From: Actinosynnema pretiosum
Lineage (GTDB): Bacteria; Actinomycetota; Actinomycetes; Mycobacteriales; Pseudonocardiaceae
Direction: 5' to 3'
NCBI RefSeq assembly: GCF_024171695.1
Contig: NZ_JAMTCF010000016.1
Span: 62,001-126,000 of the forward strand
DNA length: 64,000 nt
Each line of letters starts with the position of its first letter. Position 1 is the first letter of the stretch. This document shows positions 53,540-62,502 of the stretch, piece by piece. Under the pieces are notes generated by a model. The model worked only from the letters and a program-made list of their open reading frames with translations. It was not told where the DNA came from and did no database searches. A program made the translations under genes and the position numbers.

Positions 53540-56227
53540 TCACTTGGGCGCGACGCAAGGGCGGTCGGGTTCGCAGGTCGTGACCAGCTTCGGCGGGTTG
53601 CCTGCCTCGACGCGGAGGATCGAGATCGTCTTTTCCCTCGGGATCTGCCCGCCCTCGAAGTCGATGACGCCGCTCTGCCCGGTCAGCGGCATGAGGCCGC
53701 CTTTCGGTGCGCGGCCGATGTCGCTGATCGCCTTCCACAGGTGGCCCGGTGTCGGCAGCGCCAGGCCGAGGTGCTGCATCGCGTAGGAGTAGACGTGCAG
53801 GGCGTCGTACGCCAGTTCGGCTTGGCTGTCGACGGAGTTCCCGCCCGTGCACTCGCCGGGGAACAGTTTCTTCAGGCCCTCGTACAGCGAGGTGGGCTTG
53901 TCGCAGCCCTGGACGCCGTCGGTGAACGACAGGACGTCGTAGGCGATCTCCGGCCTGCGGGAGCGCAGGTCGTCGTTGGCGGCGTGCCGGGTCATGTCGT
54001 CGCCCGCCAGCAGGTAGGGCGGGTTGTCCTTGCAGTTGTCCACGATCCCGTCCAGGACGCTCGCGAACTCGGCGGGCCTGCCCGCGTAGACCACCGCGGT
54101 GTCGGGGGCGGAGGCGCACAGCTGGTGGCCGACGGTCCGGGCGTTGGGGACGTCCGTGTCCGATCCGGAGTTGTAGCGGATGTCGTCCAGCACGCCCAGA
54201 CCGGTCTTCGTGAAGTGCGCGCGGAAGTCCTCGGCGAGGTTGACCGAGTACAGGTCCTTATCGTCGGACGAGCGGACGATCTGCACCTTCGTCTTGCCGC
54301 CCTTGTAGGCCTTCACGTACTGCGCGGCGATCTTGGCCTCGTGGTCGTTGTTGGGGGACACCTGGAAGTACAGCGGGGACTTCGACGGGAGGACGTCCGC
54401 CGACAGGGTCGCGGCGACGATCGGCAGCCCCAAGGCGCCCAGCGCGACGATGGTCTCCAGGGTCGACGTGCGGCTCTGCGCCATGCCGAGCACGCCGACG
54501 ACGTTCGTGTCGTCCGTCATGAGACTCGGCAACTTCTCGACCATCCGCGTGCCGTGCTGCATGGTCTTGCCCGCGTTGCCCAGCAGCACCTGGACCAGCG
54601 GGTCGGCGTCGCTACCACGCGCCAGCAGCTCCGCCTGGTGCGCGGCGATGCCCATGAGCCGGGCCGTGTTGGTGGTCAGCGTGTCGCCGCTCTCGCTCAG
54701 CGCCGACACGTACACCACCGTCGCGAACGGCCTCCTCGGGGACTTCCGGTGGGCGGCCAGCACGTCCTCGTTCTGCGTGCTGATCTTCTCCTGCACTTCG
54801 GTGAACTTCTTGCCCCTGGGGCTGTCCTTGTCCTGCAACAGGGGGATCGCCCTGCGGCTCACCCCCACGCAGTCGTCGGGGCCCACCTTCTCCAGCGTCG
54901 CGAAGCTCTGGTCGCTCTCCGACAGCCCGCAGTGCAGCTCGTGCACGGCGAGAACGGCCTGGAACCGCTGGTAGCCGACCGCCGTCACCGCGCCCGCCAG
55001 CAGCACGACGACCGCCGTGAGCACCCAGGTGCGCGACCACAGCGGGGCGGAGCGCACGGTCAGCGTCGCGGTGGGCGGCACCTCGCCGAGCGCGATCTCC
55101 ACGCCGGGCACCCGCAGCGGGAGGAACCACGCGGTGGGCCGTCGCGCGCGGCTGTCGGTGGCCAGCTTGCGCGTCCACGTCTCGTAGGCGCGGCTCGCGC
55201 TGGTCACCCATGCCGGGGCGCGCTCATCGGCCGCCTCCGCGTCGGGCGGGACCTTCTCGCTGCCGCTGATGATGATCAGCGGGTCGAACGCGCCGGTGTC
55301 GTTGCGCACGTCGTTGATCAGCTTCAGCAGGGCGTACCCGCCGTTGTCCCGGCTGATTCCGTCCAGCAGCACCACCGGGTACGTCGTGCGGCGGGCCGAG
55401 CGGACCCGCCACAACGAGCGCCGGTAGGTGTGGCGGATGTCCTCCAGGAACGCGTTCACCAGCAGCTTGGCCAACTGCCCGGTGTCCTCGCGCGGTTCCG
55501 GACCCGACGAGGGCGCCAGCGCGGAGGCCAGCCGCTCGGCGAACCCCAGGAACGTGCCGGGGTCGTGCGGCGCGAGGTAGGGCTGGCGCAGCAGCCACCG
55601 GTACTCCCGGCCCGGCACCAGCCCGCGCAGCTTCGCCCGGAACAGGAACGCGGGGAGCAGCATGAGCACCACCCTGGCCCACCACGGCGCGGCCTCGGCG
55701 GCGGCGTCGACGGCCGCCCTGGGGATGAGCTCGTCGTCGCTGCGTCTTCGCAGGTCACGTTCGCGCAGCCGGGTCAGCAGGCTGGTGGGCGACTCGTGCT
55801 CGCTGCCCGCCGCAGGCTGGTTCATCAGCCAGTAGACGAGCCGGAACCGGGGGAACCGGTGCAGCCCGTAGTGCTCGTTGGCCCTGGAGGACAGCTCGCG
55901 CGCCACCGAGGCCAGGACCGCGCCCACCGCCTGGAGTTGGGTCGGGGTCTCCTCGGAAGCTTCCTCGAACCCGTGGTACGCGTGCGGCACCCGGCCGGGG
56001 TGGGCGCCCCGCAGGTGCCCGCGCAGCACCTTGAGCAGCCCGGACGAACTGGGTTCGCGGACCAGGCAGACCAGGGGGATGCCCTGGTCGTCACCGGCGC
56101 GTGCGCCCGGACGACCGCCGGGGAGCTCGCCGAAGCGGGGGCGTTCGGTCAGGTCCTGTAACAGCTTCACCAGTTCGTCCACCACTTCGACGGACGAGGT
56201 CTGCTCGACGCGGCTGTATTCGGGCAC
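53540..56227 (-). CDS. Membrane protein: NTPase-like cytoplasmic half plus periplasmic-binding-type outer half, 895 aa
   Basis: Residues about 1-400 are cytoplasmic and look like a worn P-loop NTPase: PLVCLVREPSSSGLLKVL at 51-68 stands where Walker A would be but lacks GxxxxGK, while YPVVLLDGIS near 283-292 resembles a Walker B strand. A transmembrane helix lies at about 400-422 (WVLTAVVVLLAGAVTAVGY). Residues about 430-895 resemble the type I binding-protein fold of branched-chain amino acid receptors: VVGVLGMAQSRTSTLETI, LPIVAATLSADVL, SPLYFQVSPNNDHEAKIAAQYV and AELAYDALHVYSYAM. The orientation suggests a one-component receptor that senses a small ligand outside. GAGGAAG before GTG 56227 fixes the start. 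No permease or ATPase genes accompany it. Its role is unknown. Confidence 0.7.
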   Translation of the reverse strand: MPEYSRVEQTSSVEVVDELVKLLQDLTERPRFGELPGGRPGARAGDDQGIPLVCLVREPSSSGLLKVLRGHLRGAHPGRVPHAYHGFEEASEETPTQLQAVGAVLASVARELSSRANEHYGLHRFPRFRLVYWLMNQPAAGSEHESPTSLLTRLRERDLRRRSDDELIPRAAVDAAAEAAPWWARVVLMLLPAFLFRAKLRGLVPGREYRWLLRQPYLAPHDPGTFLGFAERLASALAPSSGPEPREDTGQLAKLLVNAFLEDIRHTYRRSLWRVRSARRTTYPVVLLDGISRDNGGYALLKLINDVRNDTGAFDPLIIISGSEKVPPDAEAADERAPAWVTSASRAYETWTRKLATDSRARRPTAWFLPLRVPGVEIALGEVPPTATLTVRSAPLWSRTWVLTAVVVLLAGAVTAVGYQRFQAVLAVHELHCGLSESDQSFATLEKVGPDDCVGVSRRAIPLLQDKDSPRGKKFTEVQEKISTQNEDVLAAHRKSPRRPFATVVYVSALSESGDTLTTNTARLMGIAAHQAELLARGSDADPLVQVLLGNAGKTMQHGTRMVEKLPSLMTDDTNVVGVLGMAQSRTSTLETIVALGALGLPIVAATLSADVLPSKSPLYFQVSPNNDHEAKIAAQYVKAYKGGKTKVQIVRSSDDKDLYSVNLAEDFRAHFTKTGLGVLDDIRYNSGSDTDVPNARTVGHQLCASAPDTAVVYAGRPAEFASVLDGIVDNCKDNPPYLLAGDDMTRHAANDDLRSRRPEIAYDVLSFTDGVQGCDKPTSLYEGLKKLFPGECTGGNSVDSQAELAYDALHVYSYAMQHLGLALPTPGHLWKAISDIGRAPKGGLMPLTGQSGVIDFEGGQIPREKTISILRVEAGNPPKLVTTCEPDRPCVAPK

Positions 56228-56989
56228 GGGCTTCCTCGCAGGGTGAGTTCGGCTGGTGAAAGGGGAAACCGACTGTAGCCCGTGGAGGTGGATTTTGCCG
56301 GGGAGGCGGGGGTTCGTGGAGGAATTCCATATTGCCGTGAATCGCTCTCGGGGTGTTTCTGGGGGCGTTCGGGACGGAGGAGGACGGGTTGGTGGGGTTC
56401 TTGTGCCCGAGTGGGAGTGGGACGGGCGCCGCAGGTTCCGCATTGCGGGTGATCGACGTCTCGTCTGCGGAGGTCGAGAACGGTCTGGTCGCGATTCTCT
56501 CAGCGTGACCACTCCGTGGCTGACGGTCGACCTCAACCCTGAACCCAGGATGAACGCCGATGTGACGGGCGGCAGGGATCTAAAAAGAAAAGAGGCGGAG
56601 AAGTGCCGGATGCGGGTCGTTGGGATCATTGACCTGATCGGGTTGCCGGACATCATCGTCTACTGGGGCGACATGCCCGTGGGCTTGATGTCCCCGGACC
56701 AGAGCCGCGTTCGGGGGTAGGCCCGACCTGGGGCGTGAGCGGCTGATCGGCTTGCGGGGGTGTCGCGTCCCGGCGTCTCCGCAAGCCCGCTGGACGGTCA
56801 GCGCTCCGTCCGCTGCGGACTCTGTAGTGGGGCAAGCCCTTCACGCATAAAGAAAAAACTTGAAGTTTATCCCGTGACACCACCTTGGCGCAGTCGATGA
56901 TCTTGGCCTGGATCGGGTGGTCAGCGCGGAGTGGCAGGAGTGGGTACCGGTGTTCACTGTCTTTTCGGTGCCGGTGTTCCACCGGCTCG
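56228..56989. other. Non-coding, mixed-composition region
   Basis: About 760 bp between the receptor-like gene and the first transposase remnant. Frames on both strands are short, with scattered stops and no recognisable family; base composition is less GC-biased than in real genes here. The right part (about 56890-56989) is probably already part of the decayed insertion sequence. Confidence 0.5.
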
Positions 56990-57598
56990 TGCGGATCGTG
57001 GGTGGCGGTGTACTACCGGACGAATCTGATGTTGCGGCAGATCGCGCTGCTTGTTCAGGATCTCGACCTCCGCTGCGGGCCGCGTGGCGGATCACTCGGT
57101 GCCACTGCTCGCGCTTTCATCGGTGACCCGCTGCTGATCGTGGACGACACCCTTGTCCCGACCTACGAACGATTGGACTCCGCGTCGTTGAAGAACTACC
57201 GGTACTCGGTCAACACGTAGGTCGTCATCGACGCCAACCACCCGCCTGGTCGTCGAGATCGGCAACGCCACTCCGGGCGCTCACCACGACTGTCGTGCCT
57301 GCGCCGACTGGGCGTCGACGAGTAGTGCCGGGACGTGAAGGTCATGGCGAAGGGCGGCTACCAGGGCAACCCCAGGGTGATCACGCCCTATGGCACACCC
57401 CGGAAAGACCAACCACCGCTACCGCGATGGAAAGAAGAGCTCAACCCCGTCCACACGAGCATCCGCGCGCGGGGCAAGCATGCCTTGGCGTACATGAAGC
57501 CCTGGAACATTCTGTGCAACCGCCGCCGCAAACGCGATGGTGTCTGGTGCGCTGCCCGAGGTATCGCTCAGATGCGCAACCTAACCATGACCGCCTGA
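56990..57598 (+). pseudogene. Decayed IS5-family transposase (DDE type)
   Basis: Fragments in the right order: VYYRTNLMLRQIALL (57008 onward), LLIVDDTLVPTYERLDS, KNYRYSVNT, then an in-frame TAG at 57218-57220 where relatives have Gln, VVIDAN, a frameshift into TTRLVVEIGNATPGAHHDC, a second shift and stop, then VMAKGGYQGN and HTSIRARGKHALAYMKPW to the end at 57598. DDE residues are recognisable (IVDD, the D of KGGYQG region altered from DGGYQG). At least three lesions make it non-functional. It abuts the next element. Confidence 0.75.
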
Positions 57599-57622
57599 AC
57601 AGTCATTGAGCCCTTTCCAACC

Positions 57623-58409
57623 TCATCCGGCGTTGAGGTGAAGTGCGAGGACAGCTCGGGTCAGGGCGGTGATGCGGGTGGTGGAGCAGCGGAGTCTGCG
57701 CAGGAGCCGCCAGGCCTTCAGGATTGAGACGGCTCGTTCGCCCAAGGCGCGGATGCGGGCATGGGAGCGGTTACCGCCTGCTGGCCGGACGAGAGGTTGT
57801 GCCACTTGCCGCAGTAGGGCATGCGGATATGCCCGGCCGCGCCTCGATAGGCCTTGTCCGCCCAGCACGGGATGCCCGCTTCGGTCAGGGCGTCGACGAT
57901 GCCGTGGGTTCGGGCCGCGGTGAGGGCGTGTGCCTAGCCGGGCGGTGCGGGCGAGGTCCGCAGCAGTCGCCCTATCGGGTCGGCGATGACCTGGACGTTC
58001 ATGCTGTGGCGCTTGTGCTTTCCGGAGTAGTACGGCCGGTCTGCGGCGATCCGGTCGATGCGCAGCAGGGTGCCGTCGAGGATGACGTAGGCCTTGCGCG
58101 CGGTGACCCGCATCGCATCGGCCAGGTCCGGGGCGGGACCGGCCAGGAGTCCGACGGCTTCGTGGATGTGCTGGCAGACGGTGGCCAAGCCGATGCCGAA
58201 TCCGGCTGCGAGACGGGTGTGAGTGTCACCACGGCGAGACGGGTGTGAGTGTCACCACGGCGCAGATGGGCCAGCACAAGCAGGGCCTGGCGGCCGGGTC
58301 CGAGCTTGCGTCACCTGCTGCCGATCCGGCGACGGTGCGCGGTCAGCTGATGGGCGAGGAACTGAAGGTGCGGACTGGACAGGTCGATCGCGGATGGGTA
58401 GACAAGCAC
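57623..58409 (-). pseudogene. IS5-family transposase with stop codon and 26-bp duplication
   Basis: From GTG 58409 the frame reads LVYPSAIDLSS, then a TGA in place of the Trp of the SRWRKL motif, GPGRQALLVLAHLRRGDTHTR, where a 26-bp tandem duplication shifts the frame, then VCQHIHEAVGLLAG, YVILDGTLLRIDRIAADRPY, HSMNVQVIADPIGRLL, further shifts, and RALGERAVSILKAWRLLRR to the stop at 57623. The DDE core is therefore recognisable but the product cannot be made. Confidence 0.8.
58210..58261. repeat. 26-bp perfect tandem duplication inside the transposase remnant
   Basis: Positions 58210-58235 and 58236-58261 are identical (both begin GAGACGGGTGTGAGTG). Because 26 is not a multiple of three, the duplication breaks the transposase frame; removing one copy restores the family's reading across the junction. 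Confidence 0.9.
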
Positions 58410-58521
58410 ACGAAGCTCCTGGCGATGGCCTTGCTCTTGGTCGAGAAGTCATCTAACAGGAGCTTCGCCATGTCTCCACCACGGTCACCACCCATGCCGT
58501 CAGGTTGGAAAGGCCTCAGTG

Positions 58522-59042
58522 CCACCTGATGGCGGATCTCATAGCGGTCCGTGCCGGTGGCGTCCCCGTACAGGTCCGCGGCACTGGCCCTGGGCGCAGG
58601 GCCACGTTGGCGCCGGCGGTCGGGCCGATCCGACCGCCAGCAGCCCGCACGCGCGCACCTTCGCGACCAGGGCGTCCACCTGTCGAGCTGGCACACCTGG
58701 TGGTGGCACCGTACCCCCTCGCTCATCCGTCCGCGACCGCCCAGGGATGGAGGCCGTGTGGGTGCCGGAGCGGACCGGTGCGGCGCAAGTGTGCACGTGC
58801 GCACGAATCGGTCGTGGCACCGGGCCAGCCACCCCGATAACCCGTGATTGGGCGACGTGCGGGGCTCGCGCCCGTCGTGCTGTTTCACGGCAGGGGGAGA
58901 GGCCGGATAGGGGCGCAGTCCCCTGAAACCGTTACGGACGCTCGGGTGCGCGAGTCGCATACATTGCGTCCAGTCAGGGATCGTCAATCGAGGGGCGGTC
59001 GCGTCACGGCCGGTCGGAGCGGAGGGCCTGGGCTGAGGGAGG
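58522..59042. other. Non-coding region, no recognisable gene
   Basis: About 520 bp with overlapping short open frames on both strands, none resembling a family and none with consistent third-position GC. It may contain the promoter of the LLM-type gene that follows. Confidence 0.5.
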
Positions 59043-60056
59043 ATGTTGCGTTGTCGACCCTTTACCACCACCTGTCCCAGGGCGAGCGGGTCGGCCGCGA
59101 TCCGGTTCAGCGGGCTGCTGGTCGACGTGGCGCGGTGGACCGAGGCGGCGGGGATGCGCGGGTTGCTGGTGCTCACGGACAACGACTCCATCGATCCGTG
59201 GATGGCGGCCCAGTTGATCATCGAGCGAACCCACCGGGTGGTGCCGCTGGTGGCCGTCTAGCCGAGCTACATGCACCCGTACACCGCGGCCCGGATGATG
59301 AGCACGATCGGCGCGCTGCACGACCGGGAGGTCGACCTCAACCTGGTCGTTGGCGGGTACAAGCCGGACCTGCGGGCGCTCGGGTCCTTGATCGGCAAGG
59401 ACCAGCGCTATGACCGCCTGGTTGAGTACGGCAGGGTGATGGCCGCGTTGTTGGACCAGGGGCCGGACGACCGCCTCGCCTTCGAGGGGGAGCACTACGA
59501 GCTGTCCGGCGCGCAGGTCTTTCCGCCACTACCGCCGGGCCTGAGGTCGAGGACGTTCCTGGCGGGGGCGTCGCAGGCCGCTGTACGCGCTGCGGAGGCG
59601 CTCGGGGCGACCCGGCTCGCCTACCTCGGGGAACTGGGTGCCGATGACGACGCCGATTTCGCTGGCACCGGGGTTCGCTTCGGGGTGATCGCGCGGGAGA
59701 CCGGTGATGAGGCCTGGCGCACGGCGCTGAAGAGGTACCCGTCCCGGCCTGCTCGCGAGGCCGTGCGGGTGCTCGCAGGGACCGAGAGCGGGTGGCTGAG
59801 GAAGTTCTGGCGCGACTCGCAGGACGAGAGGCCGGAGCGAGACGTCTACTGGATGCGCCCGTTCGAGCAGAGTCGGGACTTCTGTCCCTTCCTGGTGGGC
59901 AGCTACGACGAGGTGGGCGAGCTACTCCACCGGTACCTCCGGGCTGGGGTGACGACGTTGATCCTTAACGTCCCGCACGACGAGGACGACCTGTTCCATA
60001 CAGCCGCCGCAGTGCGGCGCACCGAGGAGCTGGCGGTCACCGGACGTGCTGGCTGA
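59043..60056 (+). pseudogene. LLM-class flavin-dependent monooxygenase with in-frame amber codon
   Basis: One frame runs from ATG 59043 to 60056, broken only by TAG at 59259-59261. Before it reads GLLVDVARWTEAAGMRGLLVL and RVVPLVAV; after it PSYMHPYTAARMMSTIGALHD, a continuous match to the alkanesulfonate-monooxygenase-like group, where the stop position is usually Gln (VAVQP). CAG to TAG is a single transition. The rest is complete: DLNLVVGGYKPDL, YDRLVEYGRVM, FLAGASQAAVRAAEALG and FLVGSYDEVGELLHRYL. Members of this group in NRPS/PKS loci hydroxylate carrier-bound substrates. A restart at ATG 59271 would give a 261-residue protein lacking the first strands of the barrel, so activity is doubtful unless the codon is suppressed. 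Confidence 0.7.
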
Positions 60057-60141
60057 CGACGCCCGGACAGGACCGGCGTACCCGGATTCGGTGACGTCCG
60101 GTGGTCTGGAAAGCGTTCCGCGCCTTGGACATCATTGCGGC

Positions 60142-61344
60142 ATGGCACACTTCGACGTGCGGGCTCTGGATGCCGGTGAACTCCGTGAAGCCACCGCGGT
60201 GTACCGGCGCGCGCTGCACTTCCCCCCGCCGGGTAATGAGGAGTGGGAGGCGACGCGGGACGACTTCGTCCCGGAGCGGTACCTGGGCGTGGTCGAGGAC
60301 GGCGCGGTTGTTGGAACCCTCTACACGTACTCCTCCTCGATGGCAGTGCCCGGCGGGAACGTCGTGCCCATGGGAGGGACCAGCCGAGGCAGCGTGCGCG
60401 CGGATCGCACCCGGCGCGGCATCATGAACGCGCTGATGCGGTTCCAACTGGAGGACGCGAAGCGCCGCGGAGAGCTCCTGGCATCGTGCCGGCCCAGTGA
60501 AGCCATGCTCTACGGCCGCGTCGGTTACGGCGTGAGCGCCTACGCCCGCGAGGTGAGCCTGCGCGGGGCTCGCGTGCTGCCCGAGGTCCCGTTCGTGGGA
60601 CAGGTGCGGCTGGTGGGGATCGACGAGGCCAAGAAGGTGCTGCCCGCCCTCTACGAGCGGATCGGGTTGCACCGCCCCGGGATGATCGGCCGTGGCCCTG
60701 ACTTGTGGGCGATGATCTGGAGGTCGGTGCGGTACGGGTACAGGTTCCTGGTGCGGTCCGGTCCCGACGGCGACGACGGGTTCGCGGTGCTTCGGACCGG
60801 TCGGATGGTCAACGAGGAGAACGAGGACCACCGGGGCCGGTTGACGATCACCGAACTGCACGGTGCGAGCGCCGCCGCCGTCAACGACCTGTGGCAGTTC
60901 GTGCTCGGCATCGACCTGGTGGGCGAGGTCGTCGCCGAGCACCGGCCCGTCGACGAGCAACCCGAGCTGCTGCTGGTGGACCCCCGCAGGTGCCGCACCG
61001 GCAAGCTCGCGGACCACGTCTGGGTGAGGCTCGTCGACGTGCTGGCGGCGCTCGCTGCCCGGTCGTACGGCGACGCCGAGCCCGTGGTCGTGGCGGTCGA
61101 AGACCGGTTCGTGCCGGAGAACAGCGGGACCTACGAGATCTCCTCGGCGGGGGTATCGCGCGTATCCCGGGCCGCGGACCTGGAGTTGCGGGTGGACGTG
61201 CTGTCCATGATCTACCTGGGCGCGGTGCGGCCGTCGGCGCTGGCGGCGGCGGGACGGATCCGGGTCCACGACGTGAAGTCGGTGGCCGCGGCGGACCGCC
61301 TCTTCGCCACCGACGAGGTCGCCTGGTGCGGCACCGAGTTCTGA
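60142..61344 (+). CDS. Eis-type GNAT N-acetyltransferase, 400 aa
   Basis: The two GNAT domains plus sterol-carrier-like C-terminus of the Eis family are visible: RALHFPPPGNEEWEATRDDF, MAVPGGNVVPMGGTSRGSV, then the acetyl-CoA loop VRADRTRRGIMNALMRFQLEDAKRRGE (about 85-115), SEAMLYGRVGYG near 130, and a C-terminus ending at the free carboxylate (GTEF), which is catalytic in Eis. Eis enzymes acetylate aminoglycosides and peptide antibiotics such as capreomycin at several amines. Here it may protect against, or decorate, an amine-containing metabolite. The ATG at 60142 begins MAHFDVRALD, as in homologues; the gene before it ends 85 bp upstream. Confidence 0.88.
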   Translation: MAHFDVRALDAGELREATAVYRRALHFPPPGNEEWEATRDDFVPERYLGVVEDGAVVGTLYTYSSSMAVPGGNVVPMGGTSRGSVRADRTRRGIMNALMRFQLEDAKRRGELLASCRPSEAMLYGRVGYGVSAYAREVSLRGARVLPEVPFVGQVRLVGIDEAKKVLPALYERIGLHRPGMIGRGPDLWAMIWRSVRYGYRFLVRSGPDGDDGFAVLRTGRMVNEENEDHRGRLTITELHGASAAAVNDLWQFVLGIDLVGEVVAEHRPVDEQPELLLVDPRRCRTGKLADHVWVRLVDVLAALAARSYGDAEPVVVAVEDRFVPENSGTYEISSAGVSRVSRAADLELRVDVLSMIYLGAVRPSALAAAGRIRVHDVKSVAAADRLFATDEVAWCGTEF

Positions 61345-61418
61345 GGTCCCCGGTCGCCGGTCACCCCCGGCGGCGGGAGGAGGCCGACAGGCGGACGAAC
61401 CGGAATCAAGGGGACCAC

Positions 61419-62186
61419 ATGACGATCACGACGGCACCGGGGTCGACCGGCGGTCACGCGGAGCTGCCTTGGTTCGTGCCGCTCACGGCCGACCGCCGAC
61501 CGAGGCAGGTGCTCGCGCTCCCACAGGCGGGCGGTGGCTGCGCGACGTTCGCCGGGTGCGCGGCCGGGGTGGGTCCGGACACGGCGGTGTGGGGACTGAA
61601 CCTGCCCGGCAGGCAGGCCCGGTTCGGCGAACCGGCCCGGACCGACCTCGACGGCCTCGTCGACGACATCGTGGCCGGGCTGTCCGCCCACGCGGACGGG
61701 CGGTACGACCTGGTGGGGTACTGCTCGGGCGCCCTGCTGGCCTACCTCGTGGCGTGCCAGGCGCGGAAGGCGGGGATGCGGCCTTGCGCCAACCTCGTGG
61801 TGATCTCCTATCCCGCCGCGCACGTCGCCGACCCGCCGCGCGAGCTGCACGCGTTGCCGGAGGAAGGGTTCTGGGCGGAGATGATCTCCTACGGCGGCAT
61901 CGCGCCGGAACTGGCCGGGCAGCCGGACTATCGGGAGGTGCTCGGGCCGGCGTTGCGCGGTGACCACGAGCTGTTCGCCGATTTCCGCTTCCCCGACGAG
62001 CCGCCCCTGGACGTGCCGATAGTCGTCATAGCCGGGCGGCACGACCCGCTATGGGCGACCGACGCGCTGCCCGCCTGGTCGGAACTGACCACCGCGTCGT
62101 TCACGCTGCACCTGCTGGACGGCGACCACTGGCTGCTGGACTCGGCGGAGGCCGAGATCGCAGGGATCCTGGAGCGACTGCCCTGA
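61419..62186 (+). CDS. Type II thioesterase with Cys nucleophile motif, 255 aa
   Basis: An alpha/beta hydrolase of the editing-thioesterase family: LALPQAGGGCATF near 32-44 (oxyanion region), VWGLNLPGRQARFGEP near 57-72, DLVGYCSGALLAYL near 97-110, IVVIAGRHDPLW near 210 and GDHWLL with the catalytic His near 235. The nucleophile elbow reads G-Y-C-S-G, so Cys102 stands where most relatives have Ser (G-H-S-M-G). Such proteins clear misloaded acyl groups from carrier proteins or release products; Cys variants favour transfer over hydrolysis. AAGGGG precedes the ATG. The stop overlaps the ATG of the carrier protein by one base, so the pair is co-translated. Confidence 0.87.
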   Translation: MTITTAPGSTGGHAELPWFVPLTADRRPRQVLALPQAGGGCATFAGCAAGVGPDTAVWGLNLPGRQARFGEPARTDLDGLVDDIVAGLSAHADGRYDLVGYCSGALLAYLVACQARKAGMRPCANLVVISYPAAHVADPPRELHALPEEGFWAEMISYGGIAPELAGQPDYREVLGPALRGDHELFADFRFPDEPPLDVPIVVIAGRHDPLWATDALPAWSELTTASFTLHLLDGDHWLLDSAEAEIAGILERLP

Positions 62187-62458
62187 TGACCGCCGTGACC
62201 GACACCGTGAGGACCACGTTCGAGGCGCACCTCCCGGACGGGCGCGCCCTCCTCGACGACTCGAACTTCTTCGAACTGGGCCTCACCTCCCGGACGCTGG
62301 TGTCCGTGCTCGATGAACTCCGGGCTGCGGGCCTCGACGTCAGGTTGCTCGACCTCTACCGGTTCTCCAGCCTGCGCCAGCTGGGCGCGGCGCTGGCCGA
62401 GCGCGCTGGCGACTGCGGAGGGAACGCCGGGCGGGGGCGGTTGCCGTGGCAGGACTGA
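62186..62458 (+). CDS. Carrier protein (ACP/PCP), 90 aa
   Basis: A single carrier domain: VRTTFEAHLPDGRALLDDSNFFELGLTSRTLVSVLDEL, with Ser35 in GLTS as phosphopantetheine site, followed by LRAAGLDVRLLDLYRFSSLRQLGAAL. It is coupled to the thioesterase by a TGATG overlap. No synthase, adenylation or condensation gene is next to it within the window, so its loading partner is either encoded elsewhere or lost. It forms a small operon with the Eis-like and thioesterase genes. Confidence 0.87.
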   Translation: MTAVTDTVRTTFEAHLPDGRALLDDSNFFELGLTSRTLVSVLDELRAAGLDVRLLDLYRFSSLRQLGAALAERAGDCGGNAGRGRLPWQD

Positions 62459-62502
62459 CCTGGGCGCGGGGCTGACCGGGGCCGGTCACAAGCCGGAGGC
62501 GG

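Larger units (their letters stand above)
57604..58521 (-). mobile_element. IS5-like insertion sequence, about 918 bp, inactive
   Basis: Imperfect terminal inverted repeats lie at 57604-57625 and 58500-58521, sharing a perfect 12-bp core AGGTTGGAAAGG (complement at 57612-57623, direct at 58502-58513). The length and layout fit an IS5-family element with one transposase gene. No target duplication was recognised at the borders. Confidence 0.75.

Noticed and set aside
58522..59042. Open frames on both strands after the insertion sequence
   Set aside because: None resembles a known family and codon third positions show no consistent bias; treated as non-coding.
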